From Halotalea alkalilenta (GTDB lineage: Bacteria > Pseudomonadota > Gammaproteobacteria > Pseudomonadales > Halomonadaceae): a stretch of 64,000 nucleotides of DNA. This document shows, one piece after another, positions 1 through 9,292 of this stretch. The DNA is taken from contig NZ_CP015243.1 in assembly GCF_001648175.1 (NCBI RefSeq), forward strand, positions 4,154,001-4,218,000, read 5' to 3'. The position numbers were made by a program, and so were the translations under genes. Position 1 is the first letter of the stretch; each line of letters starts with the position of its first letter. The notes under the pieces were generated by a model. That model was given only the letters and a program-made list of their open reading frames with translations, had not been told where the DNA came from and searched no databases.

Positions 1-1
1 G

Positions 2-733
2 GTGAAGAAATGCGGCCACATGGGCGGCAAAGTGCTGGTACCGACCCAGGAAGCGGTGCAGAAGCTCGTGGCCGCCCGCCTCGCCGCCGATGTGCTCGGC
101 ACCAGTACGCTGGTCATCGCCCGTACCGATGCCGACGCGGCGGACCTGCTGACCTCGGACTGCGACCCCAACGACAGCCCGTTTCTCACCGGTGAGCGCA
201 CCGCCGAGGGCTTCTTCCGCACCGAGGCCGGCATCGATCAGGCGATCAGCCGCGGGCTGGCCTACGCCCCCTATGCCGACCTGGTCTGGTGCGAGACCTC
301 GAAGCCTGATCTCGACCAGGCGCAGCGCTTCGCCGAGGCGATCCACGCCAAGTTCCCCGGTAAGCTGCTGGCCTACAACTGCTCGCCCTCGTTCAACTGG
401 AAGCGCAACCTGGACGACGCCACCATCGCCCGCTTCCAGGCGGCGCTTGCCGAGATGGGCTATCGCTTCCAGTTCATCACCCTCGCCGGCATCCACAGCA
501 TGTGGTTCAACATGTTCGATCTCGCCCATGCCTATGCGCGCGGCGAGGGGATGAAGCACTACGTGGAGAAGGTCCAGCAGCCGGAGTTTGCCGCCCAACC
601 GCTCGGCTACAGCTTCGTCTCCCACCAGCAGGAGGTAGGCACCGGCTACTTCGACAAGCTCACCAACCTGATCCAAGGGGGCAGCTCCTCGGTGACCGCG
701 CTCGATCGGTCGACCGAAGCCGAACAGTTCTAG
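2..733 (+). CDS. aceA: isocitrate lyase, C-terminal part (cut by window start)
   Basis: Isocitrate lyase splits isocitrate into glyoxylate and succinate in the glyoxylate bypass, in the cytoplasm. The readable 243 residues open at the active-site signature KKCGH, whose Cys is the catalytic residue of the family, and continue through the conserved NCSPSFNW and [11 protein letters not shown] segments to the natural stop. KKCGH lies near residue 193 of the roughly 434-residue E. coli enzyme, so the piece seen here fits a short, E. coli-type AceA with its N-terminal half outside the window. The gene is followed after 110 bp by aceK, which controls flux into this pathway. Identification is secure; the true start is not visible. 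Confidence 0.96.
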   Translation: MKKCGHMGGKVLVPTQEAVQKLVAARLAADVLGTSTLVIARTDADAADLLTSDCDPNDSPFLTGERTAEGFFRTEAGIDQAISRGLAYAPYADLVWCETSKPDLDQAQRFAEAIHAKFPGKLLAYNCSPSFNWKRNLDDATIARFQAALAEMGYRFQFITLAGIHSMWFNMFDLAHAYARGEGMKHYVEKVQQPEFAAQPLGYSFVSHQQEVGTGYFDKLTNLIQGGSSSVTALDRSTEAEQF

Positions 734-843
734 GTTTCGCCCACTGGATCGACGGGCGAAGGTGGGACAAGGCCAGGGCTCCTGTACGAACGCCGCCCCT
801 TCATCGGGCCGGCGTTCGCCGATGCGTTCAGGGAGGACGAGGA

Positions 844-2589
844 ATGCAGCTGGAACACTTGATCGCGCAGACCATCCTGCAAGGGTTCGATGCCCAGTAC
901 GGACGCTTCCTCGAAGTGACCGCCGGTGCCCAGCGCCGCTTCGAGTCGCGCGACTGGCACGCAGTACAGGCGGCGATGAAAAAGCGCATCCATCTCTACG
1001 ACCATCACGTCGGCCTGGTGGTCGAGCAGCTGCGCCGGATCATGCGCGGCAAGTGCGTGCCGCTTTCGCGCATGCCAAGGATCAAGAAGCTCTATACCGA
1101 ACTGCTGCCGGACTATCCCCGCTTCGAGATCGCCGAGAGCTTCTTCAACTCGGTGCACTGTCGGCTGTTCGACCACCGCGAGCTGGACCAGACCCACATG
1201 TTCCTCGAGAGCTCCCAGCCCCGCGTGCGCTTCGAGGAATTCCCCCGTCCGCTGGCCCGAGAGCTGCCCGTCGGCGACGCTTTGCAACAAACCCTGCGCG
1301 GGCTGCTCGAGGGGCTCGCATTGCGCAAGCCCTGGGAGGATCTAGAACGCGATGCGGGGCTTGTGGCCGAGATGCTGGCCGAGCGCTTCGGCGAATCACT
1401 CATCGGTGCCCGGATCGAGGCATGCAACGAGCTTTTCTTCCGCAACAAGGCCGCCTGGCTGATCGCCAAGCTGAGGCTCGGCAATGGCGAGACCCATCCG
1501 CTGCTACTGCCGATCCACATCGATCCCGAGAGCAGGCTCTCGGTCGACGCCTGCCTCACCGATAGCGCCCAGGCCAGCATCGTATTCGGCTTCGCCCGTG
1601 CCTATTTCATGGTCTATGCGCCGCTGCCGGCGGCACTGGTCGCTTGGCTGCGCGAGATCCTGCCGAGCAAGACCACCGCCGAACTCTACTCGGCGATCGG
1701 CTGCCAGAAGCACGGCAAGACCGAGTGCTATCGCGAGTACCTGGCCGCCGTCGCCAGCAGCGAGGAGCATTTCGAACTGGCCCCCGGCACCGCGGGGATG
1801 GTGATGCTGGTCTTCGTGCTGCCAGGCTACGAACGGGTGTTCAAGGTGATACGCGACCGCTTCGCCCCACCCAAGGAGGTCACCCCCGCACGCGTCAGGG
1901 AATGCTATCGGCTGGTCAAGGAGCACGACCGCGTTGGCCGGATGGCGGATACCCAGGAGTACGAACATTTCGTCTTCGACAAGCGCAGGCTTTCACCGGC
2001 GCTGCTCGAGGAGCTGCGCCGGGAGACTCCAAGCAAACTGGAGGAAAGCGGTGATCAGGTGGTGATCTCCCATCTCTATATCGAACGCAGGATGACCCCT
2101 CTGAATCTCTATCTTCGCGATGCCAACCCAGGCCAGGCGCTGGGGGCGGTGGAGGAGTACGGCCTGGCGATCAAGCAGCTCGCCGCGGCGAACATCTTCC
2201 CGGGCGACATGCTGACCAAGAACTTCGGCGTCACGCGTCATGGCCGGGTGGTGTTCTACGACTATGACGAGATTCGCTACATGACCGAGATCAACTTCCG
2301 CGAGATCCCACCGCCGCGCTACCCGGAGGACGAGTTCGCCAGCGAGCCCTGGTACAGCGTCGGTGCCGATGACGTCTTCCCCGAAGAGTTCCGCCACTTC
2401 CTGCTCACCACCCCGGCGTTCAAGGCCCACTTCGAGCGCCTCCATGGCGAGCTGTTCCGAGCCGACTACTGGCGCGGACTGCAGCAGCGCATCGAACAGG
2501 GCCACATCGAGGATGTCTTCGCCTACCCGCAGGCGCAGCGCCTGCGACATCGCCATCCGCCCGCGCTTGCAGCGCAGGCGGAGCTCTAA
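844..2589 (+). CDS. aceK: isocitrate dehydrogenase kinase/phosphatase
   Basis: AceK phosphorylates and dephosphorylates isocitrate dehydrogenase, diverting isocitrate to the glyoxylate bypass during growth on acetate. The reading frame is open further upstream, but the ATG at 844 follows a GGAGGACGAGGA ribosome-binding site and gives 581 residues, close to the 578 of E. coli AceK. The start [20 protein letters not shown] is family-typical, and the C-terminal half carries kinase-like elements such as [23 protein letters not shown] split over the region near residues 460-480. It lies directly downstream of aceA in the same direction, the standard aceAK arrangement. Confidence 0.94.
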   Translation: MQLEHLIAQTILQGFDAQYGRFLEVTAGAQRRFESRDWHAVQAAMKKRIHLYDHHVGLVVEQLRRIMRGKCVPLSRMPRIKKLYTELLPDYPRFEIAESFFNSVHCRLFDHRELDQTHMFLESSQPRVRFEEFPRPLARELPVGDALQQTLRGLLEGLALRKPWEDLERDAGLVAEMLAERFGESLIGARIEACNELFFRNKAAWLIAKLRLGNGETHPLLLPIHIDPESRLSVDACLTDSAQASIVFGFARAYFMVYAPLPAALVAWLREILPSKTTAELYSAIGCQKHGKTECYREYLAAVASSEEHFELAPGTAGMVMLVFVLPGYERVFKVIRDRFAPPKEVTPARVRECYRLVKEHDRVGRMADTQEYEHFVFDKRRLSPALLEELRRETPSKLEESGDQVVISHLYIERRMTPLNLYLRDANPGQALGAVEEYGLAIKQLAAANIFPGDMLTKNFGVTRHGRVVFYDYDEIRYMTEINFREIPPPRYPEDEFASEPWYSVGADDVFPEEFRHFLLTTPAFKAHFERLHGELFRADYWRGLQQRIEQGHIEDVFAYPQAQRLRHRHPPALAAQAEL

Positions 2590-2642
2590 GCGCGCTCCAG
2601 AGCCAAGTCGCCCTGGCCGGTTCCAGCTGGGTCGAGCGGATA

Positions 2643-2677
2643 TAAGAAGGTAAATAGCATATGGAATTTCATTCTTA
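2643..2677 (+). promoter_or_regulatory. A+T-rich dyad upstream of the amino acid ABC transporter
   Basis: An A+T-rich island stands out in otherwise G+C-rich DNA. Its ends form an inverted repeat, TAAGAA at 2643-2648 and TTCTTA at 2672-2677. It lies about 95 bp before the start of the transporter operon. Such a dyad is compatible with a LysR-type site, for instance a CysB-like site in front of a sulfur amino acid transporter, but no exact consensus can be claimed. Confidence 0.3.
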
Positions 2678-2769
2678 GTCCTTTCGCGAAGGGGACGTTA
2701 GAGTGCCGCCCATTCATGCCAGACTGGCAAGTCCCCAATTCCCGTTGGAACGAAGAGAGAATCCCATCG

Positions 2770-3531
2770 ATGAGACTGCGCCACATTGCCGCCGTGCTCG
2801 CCATGACCGCGAGTGCGGCCCTGCTCGCTCCCACCGCCCAGGCCGAGACCATCCGGGTCGGCATGTCGGGAGGCTACTATCCGTTCACCTTCGTGCGCCA
2901 GGACCAGCTCCAAGGCTTCGAGATCGACGTAATGAACGCGGTCGGCGAAAAACTCGGCGACGAGGTGCAGTTCGTCACCGCCAGCTTCTCAGGCCTAGCC
3001 GGCATGCTCGACAGCGGGCGGATCGATACCATCGCCAACCAGATCACCATCACGCCCGAGCGCGAAGCCAAGTACCTGTTCACCCAGCCCTATGTCTATG
3101 ACGGCGCCCAGCTGGGCGTGCGCGAGGGCAACGATTCGATCCACGGCCCGGAAGATCTCGACGGCAAGCGCGTAGCGGTCAACCTCGGTTCGAACTACGA
3201 GCAGCTGCTGCGCCAGCTCCCCAACGCCGACCAAATCGACATCCGTACCTACGACAGCGGGATCGAGCAGGATGTCGCACTCGGCCGGGTCGATGCCTTC
3301 GTGATGGATCGCTCGAGCATCAGCGAGCTGATCAAATCCTCGCCGCTACCGCTCGAGCTCGCCGGCGAGCCTTTCTCCCGGATCGAGAATGCACTGCCGT
3401 TTCGTAACGACGACGAGGGCCGTGCGCTGCGCGACCGAGTCGATCAGGCGCTGAGCGAGCTGCGCGAGGACGGTACGCTCAAGGAGATCTCCGAGCGCTG
3501 GATCGGCATCGACATCACCCAGGCGCCCTGA
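2770..3531 (+). CDS. amino acid (cystine-type) ABC transporter periplasmic binding protein
   Basis: This 253-residue protein starts with a signal peptide (MRLRHIAAVLAMTASAALL, cleavage near AQA-ET) and continues as a polar amino acid binding protein of the cluster-3 type. The stretch GYYPFTF...GFEIDVMNAVGEKLG, the segment GMLDSGRIDTIANQIT and the arginine in ITPERE resemble cystine-binding proteins such as TcyA, TcyJ and TcyK. The ATG at 2770 was chosen because it follows GAAGAGAGA and begins the signal peptide; the frame is open 54 bp further upstream. Permease and ATPase genes follow in the same direction, the permease after 3 bp. Cystine or another sulfur amino acid is the likely ligand; that is inference from similarity. 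Confidence 0.85.
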   Translation: MRLRHIAAVLAMTASAALLAPTAQAETIRVGMSGGYYPFTFVRQDQLQGFEIDVMNAVGEKLGDEVQFVTASFSGLAGMLDSGRIDTIANQITITPEREAKYLFTQPYVYDGAQLGVREGNDSIHGPEDLDGKRVAVNLGSNYEQLLRQLPNADQIDIRTYDSGIEQDVALGRVDAFVMDRSSISELIKSSPLPLELAGEPFSRIENALPFRNDDEGRALRDRVDQALSELREDGTLKEISERWIGIDITQAP

Positions 3532-3534
3532 CCG

Positions 3535-4206
3535 GTGTCGCTCGACTTCGACTACATGCTGGTGCTGGCGCCGATCCTGCTCGGCTACCTGCCGCTGACC
3601 CTGCAGATGGCGACCATCGCCATGGCGCTGGCGCTGGTACTGGCTTCGCTGCTGGCGGTGGTGCGGGTGCTGCGTACCCCGGTGCTCTACCAGGCGACGG
3701 GCCTGTTCATCTCGTTCTTCCGCGGCACGCCGCTGCTGGTGCAGCTGTTCTTGTTCTACTACGGGCTGCCCCAGGTGCTCTCCTTCATGACCCGGATCGA
3801 CGGCGTGACCGCGGCGGTAATGGGGCTGACCCTGCACTTCTCGGCCTACATGGCGGAATCGATCCGTGCCGCGATCGTCGGCGTCGACAGGAGCCAGACC
3901 GACGCGGCGCTGTCGATCGGCATGACCCAGGCGCAGATGATGCGTCGGATCGTGCTGCCCCAAGCGGTGCGGGTGGCGCTGCCGACGCTGGTCAACTACT
4001 TCATCGACATGATCAAGTCGACCTCGCTCGCTTTCACCCTGGGCGTCACCGAAATGATGGGCGCGACCCAGAAGGAAGCCGCCAGCAGCTTTCTCTATTT
4101 CGAGGCCTTCCTCACCGTGGCGGTGATCTATTGGGTGGTAGTCGAGGCGCTCTCGTTCGTCCAGCGCCGTCTCGAGCGCTGGCTCGGCCGCGCCTACCAT
4201 CGCTGA
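3535..4206 (+). CDS. amino acid ABC transporter permease (TcyL-like)
   Basis: A 223-residue inner-membrane permease of the HisMQ/TcyL class. It has about five hydrophobic spans, and the cytoplasmic EAA loop is recognisable around DAALSIGMTQAQMMRRIVLPQ, which contacts the ATPase. The segment SFFRGTPLLVQLFLFYYG is the signature of this permease family. Translation starts at a GTG only 3 bp after the binding-protein stop, so translation is probably coupled. MIKSTSLAFTLGVTEMMG is typical of cystine-type transporters. There is one permease gene, so the transporter would use a homodimer. Confidence 0.88.
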   Translation: MSLDFDYMLVLAPILLGYLPLTLQMATIAMALALVLASLLAVVRVLRTPVLYQATGLFISFFRGTPLLVQLFLFYYGLPQVLSFMTRIDGVTAAVMGLTLHFSAYMAESIRAAIVGVDRSQTDAALSIGMTQAQMMRRIVLPQAVRVALPTLVNYFIDMIKSTSLAFTLGVTEMMGATQKEAASSFLYFEAFLTVAVIYWVVVEALSFVQRRLERWLGRAYHR

Positions 4207-4238
4207 CCGAGGCATGATCCAGTGAATGAGAGCCTCAC

Positions 4239-4985
4239 ATGATCGAACTTCGCGGGCTGACCAAGCGCTTCGGCGCCAACACCGTACTCGACGGCATCGA
4301 CCTGGATATCGCCGAGGGCGAGATCGTGGTGGTGATCGGCCCTTCCGGGACCGGTAAATCCACCCTGCTACGCTGCTTCAACCTGCTCGAACGCCCCGAC
4401 GCAGGGCGACTTACGATCGACGGACTGACCCTCGATCTGGCCCACTGCGACCGCCGGCAAGCCCTCGCGCTGCGACGGCGCACCGCCTTCGTGTTCCAGA
4501 ACTATGCGCTGTTCGCCAACAAGAACGCGCTCGACAACATCGCCGAGCGGCTGATCATCGTCGACCGCCTGCCCAAGCGCGAGGCCCACGCCCGCGCCAG
4601 GGAGATTCTCGCCAGGGTCGGGCTGGCCAACCGCGAGACGAGCTATCCGAGCTCGCTTTCGGGCGGCCAGCAGCAGCGCATCGGCATCGGTCGCGCAATG
4701 GCCGCCAATGCGGCACTGATGCTGTTCGACGAGCCGACCTCGGCGCTCGACCCAGAGTGGGTCGATGAAGTGCTGGCGGTGATGAAGGACCTGGCACTGG
4801 CGCGCCAGACCATGCTGGTGGTGACCCACGAGATGCGCTTCGCTCGCGATCTGGCCGATCGAGTGATCTTCATGGAGGGAGGGCGGATCGTCGAACAGGG
4901 CCCGCCGAGCGAGCTGTTCACCCGACCGGCGGACCCGCGCACCCGTGCCTTCCTGCGCAAGGTGCTGCCGGATGCCGAGGTTTGA
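4239..4985 (+). CDS. amino acid ABC transporter ATP-binding protein (TcyN-like)
   Basis: This 248-residue ATPase powers the transporter encoded by the two preceding genes. It shows Walker A (GPSGTGKST, about residues 32-40), the ABC signature [16 protein letters not shown], Walker B ([14 protein letters not shown]) and the switch His in [11 protein letters not shown], and is full length for the polar amino acid family. It begins 32 bp after the permease stop and ends the operon, facing the convergent iclR gene. Specificity is inherited from the cystine-like binding protein and is not visible in the ATPase itself. Confidence 0.9.
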   Translation: MIELRGLTKRFGANTVLDGIDLDIAEGEIVVVIGPSGTGKSTLLRCFNLLERPDAGRLTIDGLTLDLAHCDRRQALALRRRTAFVFQNYALFANKNALDNIAERLIIVDRLPKREAHARAREILARVGLANRETSYPSSLSGGQQQRIGIGRAMAANAALMLFDEPTSALDPEWVDEVLAVMKDLALARQTMLVVTHEMRFARDLADRVIFMEGGRIVEQGPPSELFTRPADPRTRAFLRKVLPDAEV

Positions 4986-5015
4986 GCGCAGCCAGGTTTC
5001 TGCGATGAGCGCGGC

Positions 5016-5876
5016 CTAGGACGAGTGCAGCGCGACCCGCGCCTCGGGAGCGCCGCCGCCCCAGGCCCGGGTCAGCTCCTTGGCGGTCTGGATGGCCAGC
5101 GCCCCGATCTCGATCACCCGGTCGTCGGTGATACGCGACACCGGCCCAGAGATGGAGATCGCCGCGAACGGCTCGCGATACTCATTGAACAAGCAGGCGG
5201 CGACGCAGCGCAGGCCGAGCGCGTGCTCCTCATCGTCGAACGAGAAGCCCTGCTTGCGGATCATCGACAGGTTGGCCTTGAGCGTCTTCGGCGTGGTCAG
5301 CGTGTGCGGGGTGTAGGCGTGCATGCCCTTGCGATGGAGCAGCTGGGTGAGACGCTCGTCGTCAAGCGTCGAGAGCAGCGCCTTGCCCGCTCCGGAGGCA
5401 TGCATCGGCAGCTTGCCGCCGATCGAGGCGGACATCCGCATCAACTGGTTGCACTGCACCTGATCGATGATGATCGCATCGAAATTGACCCGATCGAGCA
5501 CCGCCAGGTTGACCGTCTCGCCCGAGCGCTCCATCAGCGTGCGCAGCTTCGGATGGACCATCGCCAGCAGGTTGCGGCTATCGAGGAAGCTGGCGCCGAC
5601 GATGAACGCACGGGGCCCAATCGCCCACAGGCCAAGGTCACCCACCTGCCTGACGAACTCCTGCTGGGCCAGGGTGGTGAGCAGCCGATGGGTAGTCGAA
5701 TTGGCCAGTCCGGCGCGCTGGGCGAGCTCGGTCAACGCGATGCTGCCGTTCGCCTCGGCGATGTACTCGAGCAGTTTCATGCCGCGCGACAGCGACTGCA
5801 CCTGGCCGACTGGAGCGGCGGTAGCAGCGGCGGCGCGAGGCTTCTTGCCGCGCTTCGAGGTAGGAGTTGTCACCAA
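5016..5876 (-). CDS. iclR: acetate operon repressor IclR
   Basis: A 286-residue transcription factor with the N-terminal winged helix (TELAQRAGLANSTTHRLLTT, residues about 50-70) and the C-terminal effector-binding domain of the IclR family. It resembles E. coli IclR along its whole length, from the basic N-terminus through QVQSLSRG, WAIGPRAF, AIIIDQVQC, GGKLPMHASGAGKA and FDDEEHALGLRC to SISGPVSRITDDRV. This level of likeness supports the specific name and not only the family. E. coli IclR represses aceBAK and responds to glyoxylate and pyruvate. The gene is convergent to aceA-aceK, as in E. coli, but an amino acid transporter separates them. It is about 12 residues longer than E. coli IclR at the C-terminus. 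Confidence 0.92.
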   Translation of the reverse strand: MVTTPTSKRGKKPRAAAATAAPVGQVQSLSRGMKLLEYIAEANGSIALTELAQRAGLANSTTHRLLTTLAQQEFVRQVGDLGLWAIGPRAFIVGASFLDSRNLLAMVHPKLRTLMERSGETVNLAVLDRVNFDAIIIDQVQCNQLMRMSASIGGKLPMHASGAGKALLSTLDDERLTQLLHRKGMHAYTPHTLTTPKTLKANLSMIRKQGFSFDDEEHALGLRCVAACLFNEYREPFAAISISGPVSRITDDRVIEIGALAIQTAKELTRAWGGGAPEARVALHSS

Positions 5877-6148
5877 GGCAGGTCCTGCACACAGGGAATG
5901 AACGCGCGAGCCCCCATGATAGCGCCTCGCGCCGCCGGATTCGACCGGGGCACGCAGCTCGCGGCGACTCCCCAGAACGGACAGCCCCGGCGATCTGCCT
6001 CAATACGCGTAACACTCACCCGGGATTTCGCCGACTAAGACAAGGGCGGCGGGGACAAGGTGCGAGCCGTCTGGCATGGCAGGCCCATGGAAACCGCGCG
6101 CAACCAAGTCTCGTTTTTCACCGCCCCCTCTGGGTCGCGATCGAACGG

Positions 6149-8419
6149 CTAGAGGTTTTCCAGCGGGCCAGCGGGCAGTTCGATGCTGCGTTCCTCGCTG
6201 ATGTGCTGCGCCGACCGCGACAGGGAGATGCGAAACTCGCCTCCCTCGAGGCGCCAATGCCGGGTGTCGCTGTCGAAGCGGGCGAGCTGGCGTGGGTCGA
6301 TCTCCACGCTCAGTTCACGCCGTTCCCCCGGCTCGAGCGATACGCTCTGCCAGCCGGCCAGGCGCGCCGGAGAACCATCCGGGGCACGCACGTAAAGCTG
6401 CGGTACGGTACGGCCTTGCCGCTCGCCGGTGTTGGTCACGGTGAAACGTGCGCGTACGACCTGGCCGTCACGCTCGAGCTCGAGCCCGCTCTGGTCGAAC
6501 TCCGTGTAGGAGAGCCCAAAGCCGAAGGGGTAGAGCGGTGCTTCCTGCCCGCGCTCGAACCAGCGATAGCCGACATCGGCGCCTTCGATGTCGTAGTCGA
6601 CATCGAAGAATTCACTGTTGCCGACGGTGATACCGGGAATGTTCGGGCGCGGCAGCTGCTGCGTGCTCCGCGGGAAGGTTACCGGCAGCCGGCCGGCCGG
6701 ATTCTTGACCCCGAACAGCACGTTGGCGATGGCCTCTCCACCACGCTGCCCCGGATACCAGGCCGCAACGATACCGTTGACGCGATCATGCCACGGCATC
6801 GCCACCGGCCCGCCGGTCTGCAGCACGACGACCGTGTTGGGATTGGCCTGGGCCACCGCTTCGATCAGTTCGTCCTGATGACCGTCGAGCGACAAGGAAG
6901 CCATGTCGAAGGTCTCGGCGGTCCACTGCTCGACGAACACCACCGCGACATCGCTGTCACGGGCTAGCGCCACGGCTTGATCGATATCGTCGCCGGCAGC
7001 GAATTCGATCCGCGCATTCGGGGCGTGACGCTCGATCGCCGCCAAAGGAGGCGAGCGTGGATAGAGACGTTGAGTGTTCACTCCTTCCGGCGGCACCAGT
7101 TCCGGCACGGCATCGCCGCCGACCGGGTTGACCGCCGCCGAACCACCACCGGCGACGACACCTTTGTCCGCATGCCCGCCAATCACGACGATATGGCGAT
7201 CGCGCTCTGCATCGAGCGGTAGCTGCCGCTGCTCGTTTCGCAGCAGCACCATGGCGTTTTCCGCGACCTCCTGTGCGACCCGAGCATTGGCTTCGACATC
7301 GATCGGTTCATCGCCAGGAGGATTGTCCACCAGGCCCGTGGCGAAATAGCTGCGCAGGATCCTGTAGACCATGTCATCGATGCGCTCGGAACTGACCGCG
7401 CCGCTGTCCACCGCCTTTTCCAATGGTGCGCCGAAATGCACGATGCCATCGAACGCCTCAGCGGCGGACTGCTGATCGAGACCGGCGTTGGCTGCTTCGA
7501 CGCTGGTATAGACCGCTCCCCAGTCGGACATGACGAAACCGGGATACCCCCACTCGCCCTTGAGCACCTGATGGAGGAGATAGTCGTTCTCGCAGGCGTA
7601 ATCGCCATTGACGCGGTTGTAGCCGCACATCACCGCTCCCGGCTCCCCGCCCTCGATCGCATACTGGAACGAGAGCAGATCCGACTCCTGGAGCGCCTGG
7701 TCGCCGATCTCCGCACTCAACTTATGGCGGCCCGTCTCCTGGGCATTGACGGCATAGTGCTTGACCGTCGACATCACATCCTGGCGCTGGATGCCTTCGA
7801 CCTTGGCCGCCGCCATCTTGCCGGAAAGAAGCGGATCTTCGCCCGGCATTTCGAAATTGCGCCCGGCACGTGGATCGCGTATCAACCCGGCGGTACCGGC
7901 AAGCAGTACGTTGAACCCGAAGTGGCGGGCTTCCTTGGCGATCATCTCGCCCCCCAGGCGCGACAGCTCCGGCTGCCAGGTCGCGGCGGTAGCCAGCACC
8001 GAGGGCAAGGTAGTCGCTTCGCGGCCAGGATCGATCAAGCCTGGGTTGGTGACGCCAAGGTCGGCGTCGGTCTGCTGCTGAGCGGGAATCCCCAATCGCG
8101 GTATACCGGGTACATAGCCAGCCGAACCGATGGCTCGATGATCTTTTTCCGTGAGGTCCATGGGGGCGGCGAACTCCCCATAGAGCAGACGCATCTTTTC
8201 CACCATGGTCATTTCAGCGAGCGCATCATGGGCGCGCTGATCCGCCGAGCGTGAAGCGTCCATCCAAGGAGCCCGCGCGATGGCTTCCTCGCGGGCCTGC
8301 TCCGCCATAGCCAAGCGTTGCGGTCGTTGATCCAGCACGGGGGGCAACTGCGCGGCGGCAATAGACGCCCATGGGAAAATCAGCGGTGTGATAGCAGTCA
8401 ATAGAAGACGTAGGCACAT
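6149..8419 (-). CDS. exported GH3 family beta-glucosidase
   Basis: A 756-residue glycoside hydrolase family 3 enzyme that probably cleaves terminal beta-glucosyl residues in the periplasm. The start at 8419 gives a clear signal peptide (MCLRLLLTAITPLIF...SIAAA); the frame is open 90 bp upstream but would bury it. The catalytic TIM barrel contains DPRAGRNFEMPGEDP, the KHYAVNAQE motif and the nucleophile Asp in GFVMSDWGA. The second alpha/beta domain follows, with VVFVEQWTAE, and the C-terminus is a fibronectin-III-like domain (FTVTNTGERQGRTVPQLYV). The gene stands alone between iclR and urtE, with no sugar transporter or regulator next to it. Exact sugar specificity cannot be read from the sequence. 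Confidence 0.9.
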   Translation of the reverse strand: MCLRLLLTAITPLIFPWASIAAAQLPPVLDQRPQRLAMAEQAREEAIARAPWMDASRSADQRAHDALAEMTMVEKMRLLYGEFAAPMDLTEKDHRAIGSAGYVPGIPRLGIPAQQQTDADLGVTNPGLIDPGREATTLPSVLATAATWQPELSRLGGEMIAKEARHFGFNVLLAGTAGLIRDPRAGRNFEMPGEDPLLSGKMAAAKVEGIQRQDVMSTVKHYAVNAQETGRHKLSAEIGDQALQESDLLSFQYAIEGGEPGAVMCGYNRVNGDYACENDYLLHQVLKGEWGYPGFVMSDWGAVYTSVEAANAGLDQQSAAEAFDGIVHFGAPLEKAVDSGAVSSERIDDMVYRILRSYFATGLVDNPPGDEPIDVEANARVAQEVAENAMVLLRNEQRQLPLDAERDRHIVVIGGHADKGVVAGGGSAAVNPVGGDAVPELVPPEGVNTQRLYPRSPPLAAIERHAPNARIEFAAGDDIDQAVALARDSDVAVVFVEQWTAETFDMASLSLDGHQDELIEAVAQANPNTVVVLQTGGPVAMPWHDRVNGIVAAWYPGQRGGEAIANVLFGVKNPAGRLPVTFPRSTQQLPRPNIPGITVGNSEFFDVDYDIEGADVGYRWFERGQEAPLYPFGFGLSYTEFDQSGLELERDGQVVRARFTVTNTGERQGRTVPQLYVRAPDGSPARLAGWQSVSLEPGERRELSVEIDPRQLARFDSDTRHWRLEGGEFRISLSRSAQHISEERSIELPAGPLENL

Positions 8420-8587
8420 CGTGTCGCGTCTCTTCTTGTCGATGTGGTTCCTGCCCCTGGAAGGGGATGAACGCACCACCTTAGTATTATTCGCCTTATC
8501 ACTTCGCATCGAAATGTTATCGCCGAGTAGTCTCCGTGCGTAGATACGTAGTTGGTCACGATGCGGAGTCGTGCTCGGCTGCGCCGA

Positions 8588-9292
8588 TCAGATTCCCAGA
8601 TGCCGGGCGACCAGTTCGTCGCTGAGCGACTCGATCGGCCCCTCGGCAACGTTGCGACCGCGATCGATCAGCGCAAAGCGATCGGCATAGCGGCGGGCGA
8701 ACGGAAGCTTCTGTTCGACCAGCAGCACGGTGAGCCCGTCCTCGTCGATCAGCCGACGCAGTACCCGACCGATCTCGGTGACGATGTTCGGCTGGATGCC
8801 CTCTCCCGGCTCGTCGAGGATCAGCAGCCGGGGCGCCAGGGTCAGGGCGCGGGCGATCGCCAGCTGCTGCTGCTGGCCGCCGGAGAGATCGCCACCGCGC
8901 CGCCCGCGCATCTCGAGCAACACCGGGAAGAGCTCGTAGATCCGCTCGGGAATCCGCTTGCTTCGCCCGATGCCCAGCCCCGTGCGCAGGTTCTCCTCGA
9001 CGCTGAGCAGCGGAAATATCTGCCGCCCCTGGGGCACGTAGCCAATACCGAGACGCGGGCGCGCCTCGATCGGCAACCGAGAGATGTCGGTGCCGTCGAA
9101 CAAAAGCTTCCCGCCGCGAATCGGCACCTCGCCCATCACCGCTTTCAGCATCGTGGTCTTGCCCACCCCATTGCGGCCGAGCACGCAGGTGCACTGCCGC
9201 TGCGCCACCTCGAGCTCGAGCCCCCAGAGGGTGTGGCTCTCGCCGTAGAACTGGTCGATCTTGTCGATCGATAGCAACGCAGGCGAACTCAT
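8588..9292 (-). CDS. urtE: urea ABC transporter ATP-binding protein UrtE
   Basis: A 234-residue ATPase of the LivF/UrtE class, the last gene of urtABCDE. Walker A is GRNGVGKTT near residue 40, the signature motif is LSGGQQQQLAIARAL and Walker B is LLILDEPGEGIQP. The Q-rich signature and the GEGIQPNIV segment are typical of UrtE. Its start codon overlaps the urtD stop by 4 bp, so the two ATPases are translationally coupled and likely form the heterodimer of the high-affinity urea transporter. About 170 bp separate its stop from the start of the beta-glucosidase gene on the same strand. Confidence 0.93.
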   Translation of the reverse strand: MSSPALLSIDKIDQFYGESHTLWGLELEVAQRQCTCVLGRNGVGKTTMLKAVMGEVPIRGGKLLFDGTDISRLPIEARPRLGIGYVPQGRQIFPLLSVEENLRTGLGIGRSKRIPERIYELFPVLLEMRGRRGGDLSGGQQQQLAIARALTLAPRLLILDEPGEGIQPNIVTEIGRVLRRLIDEDGLTVLLVEQKLPFARRYADRFALIDRGRNVAEGPIESLSDELVARHLGI

